Shown piece by piece: positions 1 to 9,901 of a DNA stretch of 33,273 nt (positions are counted from its first letter, which is position 1; each line of letters opens with the position of its first letter). Position numbers and translations under genes: made by a program. The stretch lies in the NCBI GenBank assembly GCA_016185815.1, contig JACPMT010000053.1, forward strand, positions 1 through 33,273. Direction: 5' to 3'. The stretch is from Candidatus Woesearchaeota archaeon (GTDB lineage: Archaea; Nanobdellota; Nanobdellia; Woesearchaeales; GW2011-AR4). The notes under the pieces were generated by a model. That model searched no databases. It saw only the letters and a list, made by a program, of their open reading frames with translations, and had not been told where the DNA came from.

Positions 1-27
1 ATTGCAAGGTACAGGAAAGAAGGCAGC

Positions 28-564
28 ATGACCGGCACTTTTTTGGAGTTCTTGTACCATGAAGTGACTGCAACTTTAGTATTTTTCCTTTTGGCTTATG
101 GGGTGTTCTTGCAAACTGGCTATAAGTCTATTCTTATATTTGGATTTTTATGCTCCTTTTTTTCAAAATCTGTGGTGCTGTCAATAATAAACTTGGCAGC
201 TTTAAAGAATGCATTAAGGGACAATGCTGAAAAAAGAAAAGAGAAAATAAAAAAATGCATTGCCCTTATAGGAAAAGCCAATATAGAAGGAGGAAGCACT
301 GAAACCGGCAGGAAGCTGTTCAAAGCCTACGATTACATAAAAGAAATCTGGGGCCATCCATTTAACATTGTCCACATTAATATCCTTGTTATACTTGAGG
401 TAATCAATTCTTATTATAATTTTTTACCGATGTATTTCATGCTTTACTGGTACATAGTATTTTATGGAACAATATCTGTTATAGTTCAAATAGTATCTTT
501 TATAGTGCATTACAAAGGCAAAAGCGTGCACCATTACTACCTTGCCTTGTATGCGAAGAAATGA
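28..564 (+). CDS. Multi-pass membrane protein of unknown function, possibly 5'-truncated
   Basis: I do not recognise the family. The product has hydrophobic segments near residues 12-30 and 34-58, a charged central loop rich in Lys and Glu (about 66-105), and a long hydrophobic C-terminal part (about 115-165) that could hold two or three membrane spans. The reading frame stays open upstream to the first base of the window, so the true start may lie outside it. The ATG at 28 has only a weak purine-rich stretch in front. It is followed by a 160-bp gap before the exported operon, and nothing ties it functionally to that operon. Confidence 0.6.
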   Translation: MTGTFLEFLYHEVTATLVFFLLAYGVFLQTGYKSILIFGFLCSFFSKSVVLSIINLAALKNALRDNAEKRKEKIKKCIALIGKANIEGGSTETGRKLFKAYDYIKEIWGHPFNIVHINILVILEVINSYYNFLPMYFMLYWYIVFYGTISVIVQIVSFIVHYKGKSVHHYYLALYAKK

Positions 565-568
565 ATAG

Positions 569-724
569 AAAGTTTTAAATAGCTATTAATCGAGGTAATG
601 ATTTGGGGGTGTGTAGTATCCCAAAAAAGGTGATGGGTTATAGACTTATCAGTTTTTTTCTTAGAATTTTCAATATAAAAGATTATTGCTCTATCAATTA
701 TAACAAACTAAGAGGTGGTTCTTT
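569..724 (+). promoter_or_regulatory. Promoters and possible short RNA ahead of the exported operon
   Basis: Two archaeal TATA-like elements are visible. One is at about 570-583 (AAAGTTTTAAATAG). The other is at about 672-681 (AATATAAAAG), whose expected start near 703 gives a 22-nt leader. That leader contains a Shine-Dalgarno sequence (GAGGTGG, about 712-718) for the gene at 725. Between them, TTTGGG (602-607) can pair with CCCAAA (620-625), and a run of seven T's lies at about 653-659. The first promoter could therefore make a short RNA of about 60 nt that ends before the operon. The promoter for the operon is fairly convincing; the small RNA is speculative. Confidence 0.35.
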
Positions 725-1333
725 ATGAAAATAAACAGATATGTAGTTTTAGTTCTATTTACAGTTAGTTTGCTTGCATTGACAGTAGCAAGCCAGATTT
801 CTCAAGTAACAAATGCAATAAGCGTTGAAGAGATAAAAACCTGCACTACCTCCTTTTATGACGAAGTTCAGAATATATATGGAAATTGTGTTTATTACAA
901 TAACTACACAAGCTGCTTAAATACCTCAGGCTCAAATACAGATTGCTCTTTAGTGCAAGATTCAAGAAATCTTAGTTGCAAGACTGGTGAAATAATTATC
1001 AAAAAAAATTCAACAGAATGCCAACCACCAACAAAATTTATCGTATCAAGCATCAAAGACTCCATAACCGAAAAAAAGGAAATAGACTTTTCAAGCTGGG
1101 GTGCTTGTGTTCAAAATACGGAAAATGATTGCTTGATAGTTACATGCGTCTCATTATACGATGGCGCACACAATGGGCAATTCACTGACTGCAAAGGGGG
1201 AAAAAGCTGCCAGAAGTTCCAGTTTTGTAAAGATAGTGTAAAAGTTTTATACAAAAATTCAAGAGACGATTTTGTCGAGTACGATCCCTCCTTTTATCTG
1301 CCTCAACTGGCTATCAAGGAGGTGGGAAAATGA
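725..1333 (+). CDS. Secreted cysteine-rich protein
   Basis: First gene of the exported operon, 202 aa. Residues 1-31 form a signal peptide with a basic N-terminus (MKINR), a hydrophobic core and an Ala-containing end. The mature part carries more than a dozen cysteines, many in closely spaced pairs, as expected of a disulfide-stabilised extracellular protein, and several N-x-S/T sequons. No known domain is recognised. A Shine-Dalgarno sequence lies a few bases before the ATG. Its last four bases overlap the start of the next gene (ATGA), so the two are translationally coupled. Its role is unknown; position suggests an accessory or surface partner of the RHS proteins downstream. Confidence 0.7.
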   Translation: MKINRYVVLVLFTVSLLALTVASQISQVTNAISVEEIKTCTTSFYDEVQNIYGNCVYYNNYTSCLNTSGSNTDCSLVQDSRNLSCKTGEIIIKKNSTECQPPTKFIVSSIKDSITEKKEIDFSSWGACVQNTENDCLIVTCVSLYDGAHNGQFTDCKGGKSCQKFQFCKDSVKVLYKNSRDDFVEYDPSFYLPQLAIKEVGK

Positions 1334-2631
1334 GAAATCTAAATTTATTTTGGATTTTTGGATTGTTTTTGTTAATTTTGCCTTTTGTTAATGCAAACCA
1401 TATCCTCTATAATGCAACTCCATTTACTAATATTTCAGATTGGAATGGAGGTTGCACTTTGACTGATGGCAAGATTGACTGCACTTCTGCACAGAATATG
1501 AGATTTGTCCATAAGTTGATTAATCTTTCAACTAATGGCGGAACAAATATGACAATTATTTTTAATGCTTCAATTCCTGCGGCAAGCAATTCATTTGAAG
1601 CTATAACAACGCATACTGAAAATGTAACTGCTCCTACAACAAATAAAATTCATTTTTTAATACGATTTGCAGCGGCAAATATACATACAGTTGACCCTGG
1701 AGGAAGTACAGGTAATCAATTTCAATTATTTCCAGAAACAAGTGCCGCTTGGCACACTGAAAGGTGGGAATATCTATCAAACAGTTCTATCAATGTTTAT
1801 ATTAATGGAACTTTTAAGCATAATATAAAATTTGGTGATGTAGGTACAGATAAGCCGACAGGCAATTTTACTTATTTTTTTCTTAATCCTATCCCCCGAG
1901 CCGCTGTTACAATAGGCAGTTTTGTTGTTTTTAATGGGACAGGGGAGTTAAGTGACACATCATCAGATAGAACACCCCCAGAAATAACATTTTATAACAT
2001 GACCTCGGAAGGCGGAGCTGGATGTACTAACTGGACTACAAACAAGAGTGTTCCTTGTGTAACTAGCGATGCAACACCAACAGTAAAAATAAATACAAAT
2101 GAAAATGCTTATTGTGCTATCGGCATTTCTGATTTAAATTATTCAGATTTGGGACTTGGTAGACAATGTAGCGGAGGAGGAACAAGTGAACATACATGTA
2201 CTTTAACTTCACAAGACGAACTAGTGTATGAAATATCGTATGTTTATATGGGTTGTAGAGATTATAGTTCTAACCAAAATCAAAACAGAACAAGCACAAG
2301 CGGAGCTTTAAGCCTTAATATAACAGGTCTTGAAACAATTAGTAAGAATGCTATAGAATCTGGAATTCGAAACGCTTTGTTAAGCGGTTATACAATTTAT
2401 ACGGACCAAAAAATCTATGCAAGAAATTCTGCTAATAATCAGTCTGTAGGGGTATTTGATAAAGTTGCCAAAAAGCTCAATAAAATATGGGCGTTTAACC
2501 GTATAGGACAGTATGACGGCTATGTAAACATGTTCAATATAACGCCTGTATTCTATACTTTAGAATTTGCGAATAAAACTTCTGTGCAAATAACAAACCA
2601 AACAGAGTTGCTGATTAATTCAACTAAATAA
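1330..2631 (+). CDS. Secreted LamG/concanavalin-like domain protein
   Basis: 433 aa with a signal peptide (residues 1-22, ending in VNA). Residues about 25-205 look like a LamG or concanavalin-type jelly-roll: alternating beta-strand pattern, a central W-E-Y-L-S segment and a closing FVVFNGTG segment. The following part (about 210-330) is Cys-rich and Ig-like (NMTSEGG, TPTVKINT, CTLTS). The last 100 residues have no recognised domain. N-x-S/T sequons are dense, so glycosylation is plausible. A strong Shine-Dalgarno (AAGGAGGTG) precedes the ATG, which overlaps the previous stop. It probably binds a carbohydrate or acts as an adhesin; that is inference from fold-like features only. Confidence 0.6.
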   Translation: MRNLNLFWIFGLFLLILPFVNANHILYNATPFTNISDWNGGCTLTDGKIDCTSAQNMRFVHKLINLSTNGGTNMTIIFNASIPAASNSFEAITTHTENVTAPTTNKIHFLIRFAAANIHTVDPGGSTGNQFQLFPETSAAWHTERWEYLSNSSINVYINGTFKHNIKFGDVGTDKPTGNFTYFFLNPIPRAAVTIGSFVVFNGTGELSDTSSDRTPPEITFYNMTSEGGAGCTNWTTNKSVPCVTSDATPTVKINTNENAYCAIGISDLNYSDLGLGRQCSGGGTSEHTCTLTSQDELVYEISYVYMGCRDYSSNQNQNRTSTSGALSLNITGLETISKNAIESGIRNALLSGYTIYTDQKIYARNSANNQSVGVFDKVAKKLNKIWAFNRIGQYDGYVNMFNITPVFYTLEFANKTSVQITNQTELLINSTK

Positions 2632-2662
2632 CATGGAGGTGAGAGCAAAAGAGGTGTTATAA

Positions 2663-5600
2663 TTGATAAACAAGAAATGGCTTATGTTTTTTGTATTTTT
2701 CTTAGCTTTAATTCCAATAGCTTATTCAGCAGACGACCAATATAAGCCTTACCTGCACAAGCCATCTGTTCCAGAGCATCCTAAAGCCAAACTTTATGGA
2801 AGATACCAAACTAATCTTTTTCCAGGTGCAGGAACTTACACTTATCCAATAGAAGTGCCAAAAGGCACCAATAATCTGCAACCAGCTATAAGTATTTCTT
2901 ACAATAGCCAGGCAGTAAAGCAAAGATCTTCTAGTTTAGGAGCAGGCTGGACATTAACCCAGAATTATATCTATAGAGATGTTAATTTTACGCCTTCAAA
3001 CACAACAGATGATGAATTTAAGCTTATCTTGAATGGCGCTTCTTATGACTTGGTCTATGATAATTCTGATAACTTTTATCATACAGAAATTGAGACTTTT
3101 GCAAGAATACAAAACCTAACTACCACTTCTAACACTTACAATATGTACTGGCTTGTGACTTTGAAAGACGGCACTCAACTAAGGTTTGGCTACAATTCTG
3201 ATTCTGAGCTAACGTCTAATGTTGGCTACAGCTATGCGTTGAAATGGAGCCTTGACCAGATTCAAGATACCCATAACAATAAAATATTTTATTCTTACAA
3301 TGAAAATCCTTATCCACAAGATAATGGAAGTGTTTATTTAAGCCAAATATTGTATAATAATGATCAAAAAAGAAAAATAGAATTTAGTTATGAAAATTCT
3401 ATAAGGCCTGACAGAAGGCGTGTTTTTGAACAAGGAAATGTGTTGGAGGAGAGCAGAAGGCTGAGCGATATTTATGTTTTCTTTAACAGCACTTTAGTTA
3501 GAAGACATAGTTTTGAGTACATAGGCTTGAATAATGAAAGCTCTTTATCTTCACTTTCAAAAATCAAATATATTGGTTCTGATAATTCTTCAGTATTGCA
3601 TACTATAATGTTAGGTTATTACCAATCAACTTCCTTTTACACTAACTCGACAACATATAATGTTTCTGAAGTTTTTTCTAACTCAGCAGGCACAGATTTA
3701 GGCTTGAGGCTGATTGATTTGAACAATGATGGCTATATTGACATAATTAAAGGGAGCGGCACGTCAAATAGGAAAGCATGGCTCAATAATAGGACTGGAT
3801 GGAATGAAAGCTTATCTTTTAACCCTCCAGACGATTTTACTGACGGCTCGAATTTTGACAAAGGACTAAGAATAGAGGATTTGAATAATGATGGCTTAGC
3901 CGACTTAATACAAGGATGGGGAGGTGTGAGAAAAGCTTGGCTTAATAATGTGACGGGGTGGAGAGAAGATTCTGTAACTTGGGCTCCGCCTATGGACTTT
4001 GTAACCAGCACAACAGACCAAGGCGCTCAATTGGTAGACTTTGATGGTGATGGCAAAGTTGATTTACTGCAAGCAAAAGACGGCTCTGCTAAAAAAGCTT
4101 ACCTTAACACAGGCAACGGATGGAAAGATGTAAGCAGTCAATGGTCAGCGCCTACTAATTTTGTCAAGTCTGATGGAAGTGACTTTGGCTCAAGACTTGT
4201 TGATTTAAATGGTGACGGTTTAGTTGATGTTATTGAAGGCTATAACTTCGGTACAGAAACAAAGAATGCTTGGCTAAATAATGGAAGTGGATGGGTTAGC
4301 TCAAGCATCTGGAACCCTCCTGATGTGTTCACTAGTTCTTCAAGAACAGATAATGGCATGAGGTTTGTTGATTTAAATGGCGATGGCTTAACAGATATAT
4401 TTCAAGACTATAAAAATGGCTCTACTACAGAAAGGGAAGCTTTCATCAATAATGGAAATGGATGGAGCAATAGCACTTCTTGGAATTCACCAGAGCCTTT
4501 TACTGATACTGGAAAAAACATAGGAAGAAGAATCGGAGACATAGATGGAGATGGATTTGGTGATATAATAATTGGATATAATGATGGCTCTGACATTAAA
4601 AGAACCTTAGTAAGAAATTCAACAATACCTTATTTGCTTAAAAATATAACCAATGAGTTTGGCGGTATAACTTATCTTTCTTATTCAAAGTCTACCTTGT
4701 TTAATAACACAGGAAATGACAGCTTGTCAGATATAGGATTTAATGTTTGGGTTGTTGAAGAAGTTTTGCAAAATAATTCATTATATAATGATTTTGGTAT
4801 TTTTTCAAATACTTCATATTACTATTTCGGCGGCAAATACGATTATGATGATTCAGAATTCAGAGGATTTAACATTGTAAATGAAACATTAAGCGATAAA
4901 TCAATAATTTCACATTATTTTAATCAAAACAAGCAGTTGAAAGGAAAGGAATACAGAACAGAAACTTACGATAGTGCTGGCATCATTTTTTCCAGAATAG
5001 ACAATAACTTTAATTTTACAACAACAAATTACAGCTACTTTATTGTGAACTTTCTTTCTACAGCTTCCTATACCTATGATGGAAATCCATCAAATCCAAA
5101 AATAACCAATATTTCATATAAATATGATGGTTATGGAAATATTTTAAGTGCAACAAGTTTTGGCGATATTTCCATTTCTGGAGATGAAAAATATGAAAAT
5201 TACACGTATGCAACCAACACAACCTCATGGATTCTAGACAAGCCAAGCTGGTACATTTTATTCGATTCTTCTTACAACAAAATTCGTGAGACAAAATACT
5301 TCTATGATAATGGCGAGTATGGCCAGCCGCCCAAGAAAGGAGATTTAACCAAGACAGAGCAATGGCTAGATACAGGCGGAGGAAATCCAACAACATATTA
5401 CACTTACGATAGTTTTGGCAATCTTTACAAACAAACAGACTCACTTGGAAGAACAACAACGTGGGAATACGGAGTAAGAGATGACACAAATACTTATCCA
5501 GATAGAATCACTAATGCTTTAGGTCATGCTATTGATTACACTTATGATGTTGGGACTGGAAACGTAATAAGATACACAAAAAATGGCATTAACTTTGATT

Positions 5601-8443
5601 ATGAATATGATACTTTTGGAAGAATCACCAAAGACATTGACCCTTACGATACAACAGATTTTCCAACAAAATCTTATACTTACAATTTTGATGGAATTGC
5701 TCCAGAGATAATAAAAGTAAGCCAGAGGACAACAGCAAACAATACTTTGGATGCTTATTATATCTATGATGGTTTTGCCAATTTAGTTCAGATTAAGACA
5801 CCATCAGATAACGGACAGCAAGTTGTTAAAAACTTATTTTATGACGGATTGTTTAGGGTTAAAGAAGAGCAAAACCCATTCTTCTATAACTTTTCAAACA
5901 ATATAACAATCACATCCAATGATACAATTCCAGCAAATAAAACTAGGTATAATTATGACGCACTTTCAAGAATAACATCTGTAATTAATCCTGACGGAAC
6001 AACCAAAAATACAACATTCAACAGGTGGGAAGTTAATGACTATGATGAAAATGGCAACAGGCATACTTATTTGCTTGATGCTTACGATAGGATAATTGCT
6101 GTTACTGAATATAACACAGATTTCTATTTGTTGGATAATGAGACATACAATACTACTTACTCATACAATGGTGCTGATGAGTTAGTCGGGATAAAAGATA
6201 CTTATGGGAATGAGTTTAACTTTAGTTATGACAGCTTGGGAAGAAAAGTTAGGTTGGATGATCCAGACTTGGGCAAATGGTTGTATGAATACAATTTGGT
6301 AAATAATCTAATCAAACAAACTGACAATAAGCAAAATCAAATCCTATTATCTTATGACGATTTAAACAGAATAAAACAGAAAAACACTACTTCAATTAAA
6401 TACAACTTCACTTACGATACGCAATATCAAGGCACATTATCAAAGATAGAATTTGGAAATATAACTTATTCTTACACTTATGACGATAGGTTAAGACCAC
6501 TAAAAGAAAAGAGAATCTCTGCAAAGAAAGATTGGAATATTTCTATGGAAAAGGAATTCTCTTATGATTCTATGAACAGGATAAGGCAAATACTAGAGCC
6601 AAATGGCAGGGATATTGATATTTATTACAACTACCAAAACAAAATCAACAAAATAAAGGGCTGGATTAACCAAAGCAGCCATACTGCAATAGGCAATCCA
6701 TTAAACAGAACTTACAACATCCAAAAAACAACACAATTTGGCTATTACTCAGATAATCTCAGGCTGCAACAAATAAAGACAGATACAACCCAGATTTTGA
6801 ATTATTCTTACGATAATGTGGGCAACATAGTCAAGATTAACGATTCTGCCCAAAACAGGACTTATGCCATGTCTTATGACAGATTGGATAGACTCACAAA
6901 TGTCACAATAGGCGGCTATAACTGGATTTACCATTACAATGCCATAGGTAATGTGCTTAAGATTGTTAGAAACTTCTCAACCACAACCTCCTTTAAATTT
7001 GATGGTTCATTAGCCCATGCACCACAAAGCTATATTGTAACGAACACTAGTGTCGATGTTTATAAGCAATCCAGCTTTAATACTTCCAATAAAACTAAAG
7101 TCTTTGAGTTTTATCTAATAAACGAGAAAAATTCATCTTTGGAGTACATTAATTGGACAGCAGAGTTTGGCGATGAAAACAGAGTTATATCCACACAGCC
7201 CTTTAACTTGTCCTTGAAGGAAAATGTATTATTTATCATAGAGCATAATTATTCTAAAGGTGGAGACTACAAGATAAACTTTACAGGAAGAATTAATGGT
7301 TCCCTATCTGATTATGAGATTCTAAAGCTTTTGTTTGGGGCAAAAGCCCAAGATTTGAATATAATCAAAAAGAATGGCAGCTTAATTGTTACAGAATTTA
7401 CAGCAAAGAATACAATTAATGAATTAAGCCAAAACTGGGGCTGGAACTGCTCCAATGGCGTTGCTTCTAGTGTGCCGTTTAATATGTCGGCAAATGAAGA
7501 GCTTTTAGTAGTTATGGAGCATAATTATAGTCTGGCTAGCTTAACAAAAAATCTCACTTGCATTGTTAACTCCACTGATGGTAATCAAAGCAAAACAATA
7601 TCATTCAAATTTGACGAGATAAAAATAGAGAATTATAACAGCACTAAGATAGATACTGATACAATGCAAGTAAAGTTCCAAATAGTCAATTACTTCGATG
7701 ATTTAACTAATATAAACTGGAATATCACCACTAATGATTTGATATTTAAGAGTTCTTCACCGATAACATTGAATCAAGGACAAGTTACAAGTATAGAGCA
7801 AGAAATTAATTTCACTAATGCTGGTATCAAACAAATAAAAATTGTTATAGGAGCTGGTAATTTCACTGATTCCTATACAGAGAATATTAGGCTTTATTCT
7901 TTGGGAGTACAACAATTTATTAATTACGTTAAAAACGGCACAACTAGAATTTTTAATTTCTTAGTCAAAAATGATTGGATTAATTTGACTGCTAACTGGA
8001 ACTTTACAAGCCCATCATTACAAAATGCAGTCAATCTGTCGCAGAATGAGTCTTTAATTGTAGTTATCGAAGAGGATTATTCACAGGGCAATAAAGAATC
8101 TATAATTAAAGTTTTCAACGGCTCAATTCAGGAAGATACCTTGTTGGACGTTTTCAAAATACGACAAATATCAATAGAATCATTGCAGACATTATTTGAA
8201 TCAGACAAAATAGCTGTTATTTCTTCTATTGTCAAAAACAATATTCAACCGCTTAATTTATCATGGAAGTTAAATAACACGGAATCCTCAATTATTTCCA
8301 GTCAAAATTTAGAATTGAATACCTCTGAGCAGGCTATAGTAGTCATTGAAATCAATTTCTCTTCATCTGGAATATATCCTTTGCAGCTTACCATTAATTC
8401 ATCAGCTTATAACGATAATCAAACAGGTGTTGCAGTATCATAA
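2663..8443 (+). CDS. Giant secreted SpvB / FG-GAP / TcdB-mid / YD-repeat protein (Tc toxin B-subunit-like)
   Basis: 1926 aa, TTG start with an upstream GAGGTG Shine-Dalgarno. Domains in order: signal peptide (1-22); SpvB-type N-terminal region (about 38-330, with the typical FPGAGTYTYPIEVP and ISISYNSQ segments); six FG-GAP-type repeats (about 345-655) with calcium-binding DLNNDG, DFDGDG or DLNGDG cores, as in a beta-propeller; a TcdB-middle-like part (about 660-770, NEFGGITYLSYS); YD/RHS repeats (about 790-1460, many YxYDxxGN or SYDxLGR units); and about five tandem Ig-like repeats (about 1465-1926) sharing a core like VVIEHNYS. The first four blocks match the order in B subunits of bacterial Tc toxins (TcdB/TcaC). 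The Ig-like tail does not. It probably builds the secreted shell that encloses or displays the product of the next gene. Confidence 0.85.
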   Translation: MINKKWLMFFVFFLALIPIAYSADDQYKPYLHKPSVPEHPKAKLYGRYQTNLFPGAGTYTYPIEVPKGTNNLQPAISISYNSQAVKQRSSSLGAGWTLTQNYIYRDVNFTPSNTTDDEFKLILNGASYDLVYDNSDNFYHTEIETFARIQNLTTTSNTYNMYWLVTLKDGTQLRFGYNSDSELTSNVGYSYALKWSLDQIQDTHNNKIFYSYNENPYPQDNGSVYLSQILYNNDQKRKIEFSYENSIRPDRRRVFEQGNVLEESRRLSDIYVFFNSTLVRRHSFEYIGLNNESSLSSLSKIKYIGSDNSSVLHTIMLGYYQSTSFYTNSTTYNVSEVFSNSAGTDLGLRLIDLNNDGYIDIIKGSGTSNRKAWLNNRTGWNESLSFNPPDDFTDGSNFDKGLRIEDLNNDGLADLIQGWGGVRKAWLNNVTGWREDSVTWAPPMDFVTSTTDQGAQLVDFDGDGKVDLLQAKDGSAKKAYLNTGNGWKDVSSQWSAPTNFVKSDGSDFGSRLVDLNGDGLVDVIEGYNFGTETKNAWLNNGSGWVSSSIWNPPDVFTSSSRTDNGMRFVDLNGDGLTDIFQDYKNGSTTEREAFINNGNGWSNSTSWNSPEPFTDTGKNIGRRIGDIDGDGFGDIIIGYNDGSDIKRTLVRNSTIPYLLKNITNEFGGITYLSYSKSTLFNNTGNDSLSDIGFNVWVVEEVLQNNSLYNDFGIFSNTSYYYFGGKYDYDDSEFRGFNIVNETLSDKSIISHYFNQNKQLKGKEYRTETYDSAGIIFSRIDNNFNFTTTNYSYFIVNFLSTASYTYDGNPSNPKITNISYKYDGYGNILSATSFGDISISGDEKYENYTYATNTTSWILDKPSWYILFDSSYNKIRETKYFYDNGEYGQPPKKGDLTKTEQWLDTGGGNPTTYYTYDSFGNLYKQTDSLGRTTTWEYGVRDDTNTYPDRITNALGHAIDYTYDVGTGNVIRYTKNGINFDYEYDTFGRITKDIDPYDTTDFPTKSYTYNFDGIAPEIIKVSQRTTANNTLDAYYIYDGFANLVQIKTPSDNGQQVVKNLFYDGLFRVKEEQNPFFYNFSNNITITSNDTIPANKTRYNYDALSRITSVINPDGTTKNTTFNRWEVNDYDENGNRHTYLLDAYDRIIAVTEYNTDFYLLDNETYNTTYSYNGADELVGIKDTYGNEFNFSYDSLGRKVRLDDPDLGKWLYEYNLVNNLIKQTDNKQNQILLSYDDLNRIKQKNTTSIKYNFTYDTQYQGTLSKIEFGNITYSYTYDDRLRPLKEKRISAKKDWNISMEKEFSYDSMNRIRQILEPNGRDIDIYYNYQNKINKIKGWINQSSHTAIGNPLNRTYNIQKTTQFGYYSDNLRLQQIKTDTTQILNYSYDNVGNIVKINDSAQNRTYAMSYDRLDRLTNVTIGGYNWIYHYNAIGNVLKIVRNFSTTTSFKFDGSLAHAPQSYIVTNTSVDVYKQSSFNTSNKTKVFEFYLINEKNSSLEYINWTAEFGDENRVISTQPFNLSLKENVLFIIEHNYSKGGDYKINFTGRINGSLSDYEILKLLFGAKAQDLNIIKKNGSLIVTEFTAKNTINELSQNWGWNCSNGVASSVPFNMSANEELLVVMEHNYSLASLTKNLTCIVNSTDGNQSKTISFKFDEIKIENYNSTKIDTDTMQVKFQIVNYFDDLTNINWNITTNDLIFKSSSPITLNQGQVTSIEQEINFTNAGIKQIKIVIGAGNFTDSYTENIRLYSLGVQQFINYVKNGTTRIFNFLVKNDWINLTANWNFTSPSLQNAVNLSQNESLIVVIEEDYSQGNKESIIKVFNGSIQEDTLLDVFKIRQISIESLQTLFESDKIAVISSIVKNNIQPLNLSWKLNNTESSIISSQNLELNTSEQAIVVIEINFSSSGIYPLQLTINSSAYNDNQTGVAVS

Positions 8444-8472
8444 AAAAATTAGCTTATATTAGGACTATTGCA

Positions 8473-9840
8473 ATGTTTATGGCAGTTTTGATAATATCCT
8501 TACCTATTATTTTTGCAGAGGAATATAGCAGATCATATGACGCCAATGGTAACTTAATTTACGATTCACAAACCGATATTTATCGTGAATATAATGAACT
8601 AAATCAATTAATAAGAACTAGACAAAATAATTCTACTGGGACTATTTTACAAGAATATACCTGGGAACCAATAAAAGAAAGAATATTTATTAAAGACGAG
8701 TTTTATACAAATGGTAGCCTAAAATCGTCCACGTACTACTTTGATGATGACTATATCGTATTACAAAATTCTAGTGGAACATACAATAGAACAAATATTT
8801 ATCAGGATGGAATTTTAGTTGGCTATGAAGATTTTGATGGAAGGAAAAGATATATTTTACCTGATCATGAAGGCAGTGTTCATATTGTTTTGAATGAGAG
8901 TGGTGATGTTATTGAGGAAAATTTGTTTAGTCCTTTTGCAGAGCCTTTACAAGATGTCCTAGAAAATAAATTTAGTTATGAGGCGAAGGAATATGACTCA
9001 TTGACTAAAGATTACAATTTCAACTTTAGGATGTTTAGCCCAAATGGGCCACCTATTTTTAACCAGCCTGATAGTTTGATTCCTAATGTTTATGATCCAC
9101 AGAGTCTTAATCGTTATAGTTTTGAGAGGAACAATCCTCTGAAAAATACTGACCCTACAGGGCATATAACTGGAACAGAATGGATAATTGGAATAGGAAT
9201 TGCTGCTACAGCAGTTGATTTAGCAACAGTAGTAAGTTACAATACCTTAATTAATATAAATGAAAACCCTACACTTGAAAATGAATTAGTCCAAGCTAGA
9301 GAAAATGCTTGGAAAGAATTTTTTGGTGGTTTCGGAGTTGATGAATTCTTAAATAGGATATTCGGACGATTATACGGAACTGTTGGAAATGTTGCTTTGA
9401 CAGCAAGCGGGGTCCAAACATATAATGATTATGCAAAAAAAGTTGCTTTAGCAAATCCTTTTAAGTATAAGGAATATATAGATTCAATTGCAGCCAATAG
9501 GCAATTTAACAGTGATGCGGAAAGGATTAGCTTCTATACTGTTGGAGGAGTAAATTTAATATCACTTACAGAATCTTTAACTCTCTACTCAACCTATGGG
9601 AGTGGTAGTAACATCAAAGAAAGCATGCAAAATACTGCAATGAGCGGGAAGGATATTAAATGGTATTATAATGAAAATACAGGAACTTACACGTGGAGAG
9701 TTGGAGATACTGCCCCTAGTGGAACAGGATGGAAAAGTAGTGGTAGTAGTTCTGGTGGAAGCTCTGGAAGAAGCAGTTCACCCGGAAAAGTAACTCAATG
9801 TAAATTAAATTGCGCGGCAATTAAAAAATTAAGAGGATAG
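8473..9840 (+). CDS. RHS core protein with variable C-terminal domain (Tc toxin C-subunit-like)
   Basis: 455 aa. Residues 1-17 are a hydrophobic, signal-like segment ending FAEE; it lacks positive charge, and the open frame upstream could add IRTIA if a non-ATG start is used. YD repeats follow (about 20-60), then the RHS core-associated region: residues about 120-158 carry YILPDHEGSVHIV, and about 170-230 carry a diverged copy of the conserved core ending NRYSFERNNPLKNTDPTGH, the point where RHS payloads begin and are self-cleaved. The remaining 225 residues have a hydrophobic stretch (WIIGIGIAATAVDLATVVSY), no recognised nuclease or deaminase motif, and a Gly/Ser-rich tail with two Cys. It starts 29 bp after the large RHS gene. 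A toxin function is inferred from architecture. Confidence 0.8.
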   Translation: MFMAVLIISLPIIFAEEYSRSYDANGNLIYDSQTDIYREYNELNQLIRTRQNNSTGTILQEYTWEPIKERIFIKDEFYTNGSLKSSTYYFDDDYIVLQNSSGTYNRTNIYQDGILVGYEDFDGRKRYILPDHEGSVHIVLNESGDVIEENLFSPFAEPLQDVLENKFSYEAKEYDSLTKDYNFNFRMFSPNGPPIFNQPDSLIPNVYDPQSLNRYSFERNNPLKNTDPTGHITGTEWIIGIGIAATAVDLATVVSYNTLININENPTLENELVQARENAWKEFFGGFGVDEFLNRIFGRLYGTVGNVALTASGVQTYNDYAKKVALANPFKYKEYIDSIAANRQFNSDAERISFYTVGGVNLISLTESLTLYSTYGSGSNIKESMQNTAMSGKDIKWYYNENTGTYTWRVGDTAPSGTGWKSSGSSSGGSSGRSSSPGKVTQCKLNCAAIKKLRG

Positions 9841-9901
9841 TACTGGCACTATTCTGAGTAAAATATTAATATTAAAAGAAATTAATGTCGTTAAAATAGG
9901 G

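Noticed and set aside
3733..4011. Long antisense open frames within the RHS gene, for example here and at 4408-4596
   Set aside because: They mirror the FG-GAP repeats in the opposite strand and have no signal, domain or start context; they are compositional shadows.
8430..8480. Frameshift joining the two RHS genes
   Set aside because: A run of seven A's lies at the stop of the first gene, but it starts within the stop codon, and the second gene opens with its own signal-like segment. Two separate proteins fit better.
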